Shown here: positions 23,501-35,500 of the stretch, one piece after another
Layout of the letters: each line of letters opens with the position of its first letter
Numbering within the stretch: position 1 is the first letter of the stretch
NCBI GenBank assembly: GCA_022828595.1
Contig: JAKGHH010000005.1
Coordinates: 24,255,875-24,319,874 of the forward strand
Source of the DNA: Nelumbo lutea
Lineage: Eukaryota > Streptophyta > Magnoliopsida > Proteales > Nelumbonaceae
Direction of reading: 5' to 3'
DNA: 64,000 bases
Notes under the pieces: model-generated
Seen by the model: the letters and a program-made list of their open reading frames with translations, nothing else
Database searches by the model: none
Told to the model about the DNA's origin: nothing
Program-made: the position numbers and the translations under genes

Positions 23501-26500
23501 TATGCAACCCTTTGTGAGATGGGAAGACCAACTTACTAATTGTCTCACCAAGGGAGTTCCCAAGTCAAAGTTCGATAGTAATCGAGGCAAGCTGGGCATG
23601 AGATATCTATGCTCAACTTAGGGAGAGTGTTGAGAATATTTATGTGCATGGGCATTACTGTCATTTTTCAACTTAATACTAATACAAGTTTTGAGGGTGT
23701 GAACAATAACTCACACTCCTTTATGACTCACAACTTTTGTCTCCCCTCTTCTTCTCCTCTTCGTCCGTTCTATCACAATCTAATCTTGCAACTTGAAAAA
23801 AGGAATCTGTTAGCTATGTATTCTAGTCCAATTGGGGTAGAAGATTCCTTGAGGGCTGAGATACTAGCAGCTCTTAAAGGGGTACAAAGGGTCAAGGACA
23901 TGCATATTAATAAATTGATCATAGAAGGAGACTCTGAAATTATGGTGAACAGGCTAAAAGAGGACAACTCTAGGCTTTGGAATTACAACAATGAAAAGAG
24001 GAAATTTAAGTGGCTGACTAAGGACATTGAAATTCAATGTACATGGGTAAAGAGAAGTGCAAATTCATTGGCAGATGGTCTAGCTAGACAGGGGGTGAAC
24101 AGAAACTCTATTTTTTGGGCTGTGTTGTAATTACTTTACATTTTGGGTGTACATTAGATGTATTCAGGAGTTAAGAATGTTTAGCTCCTTTGCTATATAA
24201 TTTTTCAATCCTTTAATGAAATTTACTGTTATTTATAAAAAAAGGAAGATTAATCAAGACCATGATTTCTTCTTACAAAACCTAAAACAACTTCATGGCA
24301 TAACAGAATATTATCAAGAATGGACCTTCCTCCAATGAATGCAGATTGGTTTCACTAGTGCATCAACCACTTTTATCACCCTATTAGCTATAACCTTAGT
24401 GATAAGCTTGAAAATCAAGTTGCATAATGCAATAGATCTAAGTCAGAGAACTCAGAAGCACCCTCTTTCCTAGGAATGAAGCTAAAAAAAGTGGAGTTCA
24501 CTTCTGACGGTAACTTACCTGAACTAAAATAGCACCCTCTTTCAGGCCCAGGGAACTTGTCTAGCTTGTTCTCAAAAGTTGGAGCCCTGATTTCTCCATC
24601 ATTTGGAATTGCAGCTAGCATCCCCCTGTCCTTGTATTCCAAGACCCTTTGAGAATTGCGAGTCTTGTAAAGGCTCCACCTTCCCTAGCTGAGAAATATG
24701 CTGGCATCAAACAGAGCTCCATAGAAATCCATGTCCACAGCCTTTATTCCTTGTGGATCAGAAATCAGCTCCCCATCCCTTGTTCTAACTGAAGGGATAC
24801 GATTAAAATTTCTTCTAGCCATCATAGAGCGATGGGAAAGGCAGTATTTGAGTTATCCAACTCCAACCAACAAACTCTGGACTTCTGTTTCTGTAAAGAT
24901 TCCTCGTCTTCCTTTTTTTTTTTGTAAGAAGAGGTGAAGTAGTTATTCCTCATCTTGAAGCCTCTGAACCAATGTGGCATAATCTTGCCCTTCCTTCTGA
25001 ATTAATTCTTCACTGAAAGGTTCCCTTCTGACAGCACTTTATTATGTAGAAATTTAGCATATGAAGACATTTGTAGCCTTTGTATGAATCGTTATATACC
25101 CCATAAAGACATTTTTTATGGCAGAAGCATAGCCTGTGAGAATAAATGGTCTAGTGAGTGGAACCTGAAAATCTGTTATAAGTTATTGGATTAAACTTCT
25201 AGGGTTCCCTTTCCACCTTTGGAAAGAATTGATTTTTGAGAGATTTATTCAAACTATTGGGGGCATCCTTGAAGAAGTTAAACTGAGACTTGCATGCATT
25301 TTGTGCCCGAATCATGGGGTGAAACCTGAAAATCTGCCTCGTACTGTTGAAATTTTCTCAGATGGTGTGTGGAGTCTCATCTGGTTAGCCTCCGAAGTTG
25401 AAACGACACTGTGGGAAGGCAGTGCAGAGGTTGAAGACGATGGGGACGTGGCAGTTCTGTACACATGTGGAAGGGCGGGAGAGGAGGGAGCAAGAGAGCG
25501 TTTGGATTTCTCTCTTGAGGAAGTTGAATAGATATCGCTTGGGCCTCAAGAAGGTGGCTTTCCTATTAAAGAAACTAATTCAAACCATTTTGAAAAAAAA
25601 AAGAAATCTACGGCGGGCAAACTTTCATATGCTGTGGTGGCAAAGAGTGGCCCCATTCGATGTTAGACAAGATTCAAAGACACTTGGAGAAGCCCTTCCT
25701 GAACCAGCCAGGGTTTTTAAGGGGTCCAAACGGAGTCAGACCAAAATCCAAGCCGGCTCACCTGCTTAAGTAGTCACGCGCGTTAGGTCCAGCAAGTGAC
25801 AGGAAACCATAATTCCTGTCTATTTTCTTCCCAAGCTTACCCAGCAGGCTGATCATTGAGCTCTGGGAGGCGAAAAGAGCGCCAAATTGTTCAAGTGGAC
25901 CTGGTGGCCTGAGGTGTTTGAGAACTGTGCCTCTGGTTTGCCTATTGACCGGATGAATCCAAGATATTGCAGAGGCAGTACGAAAGAGAAGAGGAAGATG
26001 AAGGATGGGTTGCCTGTAGCATTGAGGAGAATGACAATAAAGACTCAGCTGAAGCTTCAAGCATAGGGAGTATCGGATCAGAGGAAGGTTTTGATGAGAT
26101 CAAAGGGCAGACCTTGGACCTGGATCCGCCTTTTACAAGTGAAATGGGAGAGATCAGGGAAGTTACATCTTTACAATTTGCTACTAAAACAATAGGTGTG
26201 ACCAATGAGCTTCACAGTAAGGCGTACACACTCAAAATCCAGAATGGGAATCTGTTCCAAAACCATTAACATCGCAGGGGTCTGTATTCTGTAAGGACAT
26301 AGCTAATGATCACCAAAAGACACTTCAAGATTCAGCTCATAAGGGACAATTCACAGGTCAAGGAAGTATTCACAGGGAAGACCAAGCGATTGCCTGTAGC
26401 ACTGAGGAGAATGACGATAAAGACTCAGCTGAAGCTTCAAGCATAGAGAGTATCGGGCCAGAGGAAGGTTTTGATGAGATCAAAGGGCAGACCTTGAACC

Positions 26501-29500
26501 TGGATCTGCCTTTTACAAGTGAAATGGGAGAGATCGGGGAAGTTACATCTTTACAATCGGTACTAAAACAATAGGTGTGACCAATGAGCTTCACGGTAAA
26601 GTGGTAGGGGTACACACTCAAAATCCAGAATGGGAATCTGTTCCAAAATCATTAACATTGCCGGGGGTCTGTATTCTGTAAGGACATAGCTAATGATCAC
26701 CAAAAGACACTTCAAGATTCAGCTCATAAGGGACAATCCACAGGTCAAGAAAGTACTCACAGGGAAGACCAAGCGATAGGTGTGCCTTCCAGAGAGCTCC
26801 AATTCGAGTTGGATGGTGACTCCGAGTCCTCAAACAGGGGAAGAACCTTGAGCCTTTGTTCCCTTGTTCAGAGCCCTCCCTGAATCAGATCGCAAGTACC
26901 TGTGTCAATTTAGTTTTGGATACTAACGTCTGCTCTGTGTTCAATGCTGTCTTTCCAGGTTCTGTCCCAGCTCCAGAGCCAGAAGCCCAGTCAGGAAAAG
27001 TTGATGCGGAAGCCATTGGTGGAAAGAGGCAAAGAGAAAATGCAGGAGGGGTATCTAAGGAGGAGCTTATAAAGTTGAAGAGAACTTGAGATTTTATTGA
27101 GATTGTGTGGGTAATCTCAAAGAAAAAGAACCACAAGAAAAAGTTAAGGGTTGAAGGTGAAGAAGAGAAAGGTCCCTCTACGGATGAGGGTGCAGCAGGA
27201 AATACCAGTGAGGATTCAATTGCAGAAATTGTAGAAAAACAAGGATGCAAATTGAAGGACCCCAGCAAGCTAAAAATGTATTTACAAAGAAAGAAAGAGG
27301 AAATTGAGGTGAGGAAGAGGAAGCTTGAGAGATTGAAGTTGGATGTAGAGAGTGATAAAGCTTTCAGGGTAAAATGGGGATAGGAAAAAGGGGGGCAAAT
27401 AACTGATCAAAAAAGGGGGGAGGAGGCAAATAGATTGATTCTAGGGTAAGAGGGGCAAGGCAACAAAGTAAAAATGAAAATATCTAGCTGGAATGTAAGA
27501 GGGTTGGGGAGTGCAAGGAAAAGAGTTTTAATAAAAGATCTGTTCAGGAGGCAAAATCCAGATGTGGTATTAGTACAGGAAACTAAAGGAACAAAATTTG
27601 ACAATAAATGGGCACGGAGTGTTTGGAAGGCTAGAGGAATTAGGGCCATGTCACCATCTTGGAGGTCCTTTGGGGGTTTAGTGACATTGTGGAACAGTGA
27701 AGTTTTACTAGGCCTGCAAGAGCTGGTTGGAAAGTTTTCAGTGTCTATAAAGTTTAAATGTGTGAGGGATGGGTTCGAATGGGTATTGACAAATTTATAT
27801 GGTCCAACTGATTATAGAGAAAGAAAAGAACTTTGGAAAGAGTTAGAGGATATCAAAGGTCTATGGAAGGGGCATGGTGCATTGGAGGAGATTTTAATGC
27901 AATAAGATTTATAAAAGAATCCAACAACCCAAGGCAAAGGTTGACAACTAGCATGAGGAAGTTTAACCAATTTGTGGATTTCTTCGAATTGAAAGGGATC
28001 CCACTTTTACATAGCAGGTTCACTTGGTCTAATCTTCAACCAACCCTAGGTGTTCCAAGCTTGATAGATTTCTATTCACCTCAGATTGGGAAGAGCATTG
28101 AGGCAATTTGATTTCTAGGGCCCTTCCAAGAGTTACCTCTGACCATTCGCCCATTTTGATTTGTAAAGAGGAGTTCTAGAATGTTGGACCTTCCCCATTC
28201 AGATTTGAGAAAATGTGGTTACTTCAACCGAGGAGATTAAAGGAATGGTGGGAGGAATATGAGCCTAGGGTAATGTGGGAGGGAATGAAATTCCATAAGA
28301 AGCCTCAATACCTGAAAAATAAATTAAAAGATTAGAATGCTTTGGAGTTTGGGAGACTGGAAGAAAGAAAACAGAAGGTGTCTGATCAAATTGAAGAGAT
28401 TGACTTGAAAGAGGAAAGGGGTGAAGTTGAGGAAAGAGACAAGGAGCAAAGGTGGAGATTAAGGAAATACTAAGAAGACATTTTAGTGGAGGAGAAGATA
28501 AAGTTGGAGGCATAAATTGATATGCAAGTGGTTAAATGACGGGGATACGAATACTAAATTTCTTCATGCACTAGCAATTGGGCGTAGAAGGAAAAATTTT
28601 GTTTCCAAATTGGAGGTGTGAGGTTTCAAATCTATACACAACAAGACGAGATAACCGGGGCCTTTGTGGATCATTTCAAATCTATATTTAGAAGGTTGTG
28701 GAATGACAGAATATGGCTAGAAGGTTTGGAGTGGTCAACATTAGAAGATGAGCTTAGTAGTGAAAGAATGGTAGGATCCATCTAATGGACGCCAAGAAGG
28801 GTGCGGAATGGAGGGTGAATTTCAAAAAAAATTTCCTACCTTCTTCCAACTGGGAATCACATTCCCTAAATTTAGAATACATTATTCAATGATCCTACTT
28901 GAACCATAAACAAACTAGATCTGAACCAAAAGGAAACAGGAAGGATTATACCTGATCCGGAGAAATAATATCTCCCAAAGTTGGTGTTCACGTCCAAATA
29001 AGTAACCAAGATCCGCTCCTGCTGAAGATGGCACAGCTGTGGATGGAACGGAACCAGCAAGGTGCGTCCTACACACTGGATTCTTCACAAGAACCCTCTA
29101 GAAGCCTTGAACACCGTATCCTTTTGTCTATCTTGCAAGACTATTGTCAAGAACTGCTTTCTTGACTTCCTGTTGCTGCAAAGATCCAATCTTCCAACAG
29201 GTAGTGGCGGCGGCTGAAGGAGGAGAAGTCCAGGGACGAAGAGGACAGAACTGTCTCTTCTCTTTGGAGTCTGTGAGAGATCAAATCTCAGATTGCAGGA
29301 TGTGTTTCTTGCTTCCTCAAACCCCTTAGTTCGAAATCTGATATTTCTGAAAAGGTTTTCTCCTCTTTCTTCTTGATTAAGAAACCTCCCAATATTTTTG
29401 GGAGTTATCCCAATCCAAATCAGTATTTGGATAGAGGTTAATCTTAATCCTATCTACAGATTAAGTTAGTTAACTCCTGATCTTATCAGGAGGTTACCAG

Positions 29501-32500
29501 ATTCAAATCTAATTTGAATTTGGTCTCTTAGAGTGGATAAGGTCAAAGACCCAATCCTTTTACTAACACTAATCTCAGATTCGCCCCATGAACTGGTGAT
29601 CATTGAAGGGAATGAGAGATCCATCACATGGACGCCCAAAGATTGCGGAATAGGGGGCGAATTTCAAAAAATTTTCTCTCCCTTCAACTGGGAATCACAT
29701 TCCCTATTTAGAAAATCATATTTTCAAGGATAAATCTTGAACCTTAAACTGAACCAGATCTGAACCAAAAGGAATGGGAGAGAATGATACCTGATACGGA
29801 GAATCAATATCTCCCAACGAAGGTGTTCACACCCAAGGAAGGATCCAAAGACTGCTCCCACTGAAGATGGCGTAGTGCAGGATGGAGCAGAATCAGCAGT
29901 GTTCTTCCCCAAGAACTCTGTCCTTCGCAAGAAACAGCAGGATGGAACGTGAGCACAACTTCCTTTTCAATCCTTTCTCAAAGAATTGATGTCAAGATCC
30001 AATCTTGACTTCTCCCACAGCTGGAGATCGAACTGGCAAACAGGGCGGCAAGAGCAGGGAGGCGGCAAGAGAGTATTCGCAGGGTGCAGAATTATCTCTT
30101 CTTGATTTCAGCACTAAAGAAGATCTGATGTGTTTCTTGGTCTACCTCTCTAGGCTGCCGCCCCCTCCTACTTTTTGTTAACTTGAAAAGATCAGCTCCT
30201 AATCCCATTAAGAAGTGCTTATCCAAATCATATTTGGATCAGCCTTCTCTTCTAGTGATAAGGATAAACCCTTATCTTATCTGCAGATTAGATTAGCTTT
30301 ATCCTAATCTTATTAGGAGGTTTCTAGATCTGAATCACATTTAGATCTGGACTCTCTGAGTGGATAGGATTAAGACCCTATCCTAACTACTAATCCATCT
30401 CAGAATTCGCCCCTTTAATTAACTAAATTAATAGCCCAGTTTGAAATGGGCTTTAGGCCCATTAAGCTTATGTGCTCACTTAACCTTCCTAACTGCTGCC
30501 CAGTTGGGCTTCCTTGTACGGCGTGGGACCCAAGCATTGATCTACACATCAGCCACATGGGTTCGGCCAAGCCTTTATTACAAGGCCTGGTCGAAGACAC
30601 TGTTAAGACAGTGCACCCCCTGAAACCCATCGAATGGGCTCTATGGGCCCAACACTTACCCTAAGTGGTCCCTGGGCCAAGCCACCTTGTAACACCCAGG
30701 AACTGTGGGCAGATGCAAGATTAGCCCATCAGGTATTATCCTCAATGGTCTTACACTTAACCTCTCAGCCCTTAATGATCATACACTGCCCGACAAGAGA
30801 GGACCTCTCCCTCGGCTGCAACGAACAGTGTTGCACTCTCCACTTATATGGATCCCGGGAATTAAAACCATTTGCAAACATTTTAGAAACCACAATATAT
30901 ATACTTTTATATCTCATATAAAATATACTTTGCAAAACAAATCTCAACGGTTGAAATCGACTGCCGGCAGTCTTGGTTTCCAACAGTGAGAGCGCATCCC
31001 CGATCATTACCTTTGTCCGACAAAGGGGTTGATCCTGTCACTATGATCACCCACTCAAATGAATTCTCGGATTGTCCCAACATACCCAGGTTTTGACCCC
31101 TGCTAAGGATCTCACTGATTGGTACATCAAAGACAGCCCGATCCGACACCTAGTGCAGTATCATAATCGAGTCTAGGGGTCGGGTGTAACTTTCTAGTTT
31201 TGCCCATCAATCTCCAAGGTCCAGGGCAATACTGGAAATCTGGTCCAGTTCAAAGATTCAATTAATCCCACACTGTATGTGCCTAGGGTCTCACCCCGGT
31301 AGCTGAGACAAGCCACCCCAACCGACTTGGTGGCACCACAGTGTCAGCCTTGTCAGGATAGGTCTCCCCAGACCGACCCACTGGCTGTGAACATTCTAAA
31401 CTAACACGAGTCTCAATAAGTGTCCAGTTTAAGGGTATTACACAGAAACATACCAAGGGAACATGAATCAAATATGCACTTTTATTCATTTACAATAAAC
31501 TCATAAAGTACATCAATTTTGATTGAAGCTAAGGGCATACAAAACTGTCTAACAATCATATCAGCCCAGTTCGAAATGGGCTTTTGGCCCATTAAGTGTT
31601 CAGTGTTTAACCAGTTTCCAACCTGCTGCCAAGTTGGGCTTCTTTGTATGGCATGGGGCCCAAGCATTGATCTACACACCAGCCACATGGGTTCGGCCCA
31701 GCCTTTGTTACAAGGCCCAGCCGAATTCACTGAAAGACTCAGTGACCCCCTTGAGCCCATCACATGGACCCTATGGGCCCAACACCTACATTAAGTGGTC
31801 CCTAGGGCAAGTCATCTTATAAAAACCCAGGGACTGTGGGCAGGTGCAAGATTAGCCCATCACGTATTATCCTAAATGATCTTACACTTAACCTCTCAGC
31901 CCTTAATGATCAAACACTGCCCGACAAGAGAAGACCTCTCTCTCGGCTGCAAGGAACAGTGCCGCATTCTCTACTCACATGGATCCTGGAAATTAAAACC
32001 TTTTGCAAATCTTTTGAAACCGTACATATATATATATTTGCAAAACAAAATTCCAACGATTGAAATCAACTGCCGGCAGTTTGGTTTCCATCAGAGAGTG
32101 CATTCCTGATTATTACCATTGTCCGACAAAGGGGCTGATCCTGTCACTATGACCACTCATTCAGATGAATTCTCAGACTGCCCCAACATGTCCAAGTTTT
32201 GACCCCCACGAAGGATCTCACTGATTGACACATCAAAGACAGTCCGATCCGACACCTAGTGATGTATCATAATCGAGTCTAGGGGTCAAGTGTAACTTTC
32301 CAGTTTTGCCCATCTGTCTCCAAGGTATAGGGTAATACTAGAAATCTGGTCCGGTTCAAGGGTTCAAGCAATCTCATATTGCATGTGCCTTGGGTCTTAC
32401 CCTGATGGCCGAAACAAGCCATCCCAACACTTGGTGGCACATCAGTATCAGCCTTTGCAGGATAAATCTCCCCAAACTTATTCAATGGCTGTGAACATTT

Positions 32501-35500
32501 AAAACTAACACAAGTTTCTATAAGTGTCCAGTTTTAGGGTCTTACACAGAATTATACCAAACAATATGAATCAAACATGCACTTTAATTTATTTCCACTA
32601 AATAACAAAAGTACATCAAATCCGATTGAAGCTAAGGGCATACAAGAAGATTGTCTAACAAGTAGGTGGTTGGAAAGAGAATTTGTATAAAATCATTGCT
32701 AAGGTCTTATACTCTTATCTCTCAGGATTAGGCATGTTCTTCCCACCATTATTACTTCCAAGAAAGGGGCCTTTGTGCAGGGAAAGTAAATTGTGGATCA
32801 AATTCTGATTGCAAATGAATGTGTGGAGGATTTAAGGAGATCAAGGCGGAAATGAGTGGTTTGTAAGCTTGATTTAGAAAAAAAATTTGATATGGTGGAC
32901 TGGTCTTTCTTGAGGGAGGTGATGGAATGTTTGAGGACATGTGAGTATTCAAGCCGTAAGGGGTATTAGACAAGGAAACCCTCTTTCTCCTTTCCTGTTC
33001 ACCCTGGTAGCAGATGTGTTGGGGAGATTGACATCAAAAGCAGACTCAATGAACTTAATAAGAGGATGGGAAATTGGTGGGGAAGGGGTACCAATTACTC
33101 ACTTACAGTTTGCTAATGATACAATCTGCTTTTGTGATGGTGGAGATTTGGATTGGATTAGGAATCTCAAAATTGTGGTGCAACTTTTTGAGTAGATGTC
33201 AAATTTAAAGGTTAAGTTTGAAAAAAGTTGCATTGCTGGAGTCAATACGAATGAGAGGAAAATGGTTGTGTGCTGATATTTTGGGGGGTGTGGAATCCAG
33301 TTGGCCTTTGAAATACCTATGTCTCCCTCTAGGTGATAACCCTAGGAAAGCAAGTTTCTGGATCCCTGTGGTAGAGAAATTTGAAAAGAGACTTGCCTCT
33401 TCGAAACAAAATTATTTATCCATGGGAGGAAGGGTCACCTTAATTAGGTTCACTCTAGCAAACTTACATGTGTATTTTTTGTCCGTTTTTAAAATCCCTA
33501 GTGGGATAGGAAGGAAGTTGGAGAACCTAATGAGGGACTTTCTTTGGGAACCGGGAGAGGAAAAAAAGAATTATAAGGTTAGGTTGGAAGTGGTGTGTAG
33601 GAGCAAGAAGCTAGGAGGTTTGGGGATTGGGAATGCACAGAAATGGAACTCAGCTTTGCTAGGCAAATGGCTTTGGAGATTTCCTCATGAAAAAGAAAAG
33701 CTGTGGGAAAAGGTAGTGGTAAGCATCCATGGGTTAGTGGAAAATGGCTGGGACACTGGAATTAGAGCAAGCACTACAAGAGCATCCACATGGAAATCTA
33801 TCCAAGCCATTCTTCCTTTGTTCTTGCCTTGGATTAGGTATGATTTGCATTGTAGGAGTTGTATTAACTTTTGGCAACCAGTGTGGGTTGGGAATTCTCC
33901 TATGAGGGCAATTAGGGATTCTGAATTAGTAGTAGTACTTTGTCTCTTATGGGTATTCTGGATGGGGTGTTCTTGGATACCTCCCAAGCTAATAAAAGAA
34001 TTTGGACTCCCAGTCCTCATGGCTTGTTTACTTGCTCATCCTTCTTCAATTCCCTAGCCCAACCGGCATTTAGTGGGGTTCTATCTTTTCCTGTTAAAGA
34101 GGTGTGTAGTAAACCTATTCCACCAAGGATTGGATGTTTTTGCGGGGAAGCACACCTGGAAAGAATCAACACCTTTGTCTTGCTTCAAAGAAAAAGACCA
34201 AAGAGTTGGTTGTCTCCCTATTGGTGCTTTCTTTGTAAGGTTGATGGTGAGAGTTGCTATCACTTATTGATCTCTTACTCTTTTGTTAAAGGTTAAAGGA
34301 ATGGTTTTCTTCTTTGTTTGGCTACATGTGGGCTCCACCACCAGGTGTGAAAAGTTTGTTTGCTCTACCCTTCCTTAGATTGCCAAAGAAAAGAGGAAGA
34401 ATAATGTGGCAGTTTGTAAGGGCTGCTATTATATAGACCATTTGGGAAGAAAGAAATTTCAGATTATTCTCAAGGAAGGAGAGGAACAAGGAAACTATTC
34501 AGGAAGTGATTTGTTTTAGGGTAATACATTGGCTTAAATCTATGGATCTCTTCAACAATGTATCAATAGATGATCTGTCAAGAAATTGGAAAGAAGTTGC
34601 TTTTTCAAAAGCCCAGGAGGTATCTGTAGAGGAGATGGGCCGAATGGCCCATAGACTGTCACTTCATGTTATGTTATGTTTCTCTCTGTTATGGGCCTTA
34701 TTCTGGGCTCATTGTATTTTTCTGCCCACTCAAGGGCCTCTCTGTAATTTATCAAAGATTAACTTAAATAAAAGGTTTTAGAGTGTTAGAGGGAGGTTTA
34801 GTTCGAACTCCTCATCCTCTAACTCTCCTTGCCGCAGTTCTCTCTCTCTCTCTTCTTCTCTAATCTTCTCTTGTTAGTTTTTCTGGTTTTCTAGCACAGT
34901 CCCATACTTCTAGGACTGTTTTTCAACTGTATCAATCCCAGTTTGGTCCCCCCCCCCTTCCCCCTCCAAGTGGCTTTCACAAATTGAACTTTGACGGGAG
35001 AAGTATTGGCAACCCAAGGCCTTCAGGCATTGGAGGTGTGTTAAGGGATGAGAAATGGATAATAATCGCCCTATTCTCAGGCCCAATTTAAGTTGGCGAT
35101 TCTCTTAGAGCTGAGATTTTGGCAGCACTAGAAGGTGTGCAGAGAGTCAAGGACCTAAATATAAGGAAGCTGATCATCGAAGGAGACTCCAAACTGGTGG
35201 TTGAATGGATGAAAGGAGACAACAATGGTTTGTGGGTGTACAGTAATGAAAAGAAAAAATTCAAGTGGCTGACAAAAGACATGGAAATTAAAGTAAATTG
35301 GGTTAAGAGATGTGAAAACTCCTTTGTTGATGGGTTAGCAAAACAAGGGGTTAATAGGGTTTCTTTGTTTTGGGCTCAACTTTAACTTTTCTGCTCTGTG
35401 TTTTCTTCATTGGGGGAGATAAGAGAGGTTATCTCCTCCTTTTGCATGCTTTTTCTAATTAACTAAATATTTTGTTATTAATCAAAAAAACAGAAAACCA

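Larger units (their letters stand above)
25200..35490 (+). mobile_element. L1-type LINE, split by nested solo LTRs
   Basis: ORF1 remnant (about 25229-27383), ORF2 endonuclease (27474 on), RT, zf-RVT and RNase H up to 35385, then a 3' UTR ending in a short A-rich tail near 35485. Two nested solo LTRs occupy 28761-32660. Without them the element is about 6.4 kb, a usual length for plant L1. The 5' end is not defined, and I could not find a target duplication. Confidence 0.8.
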
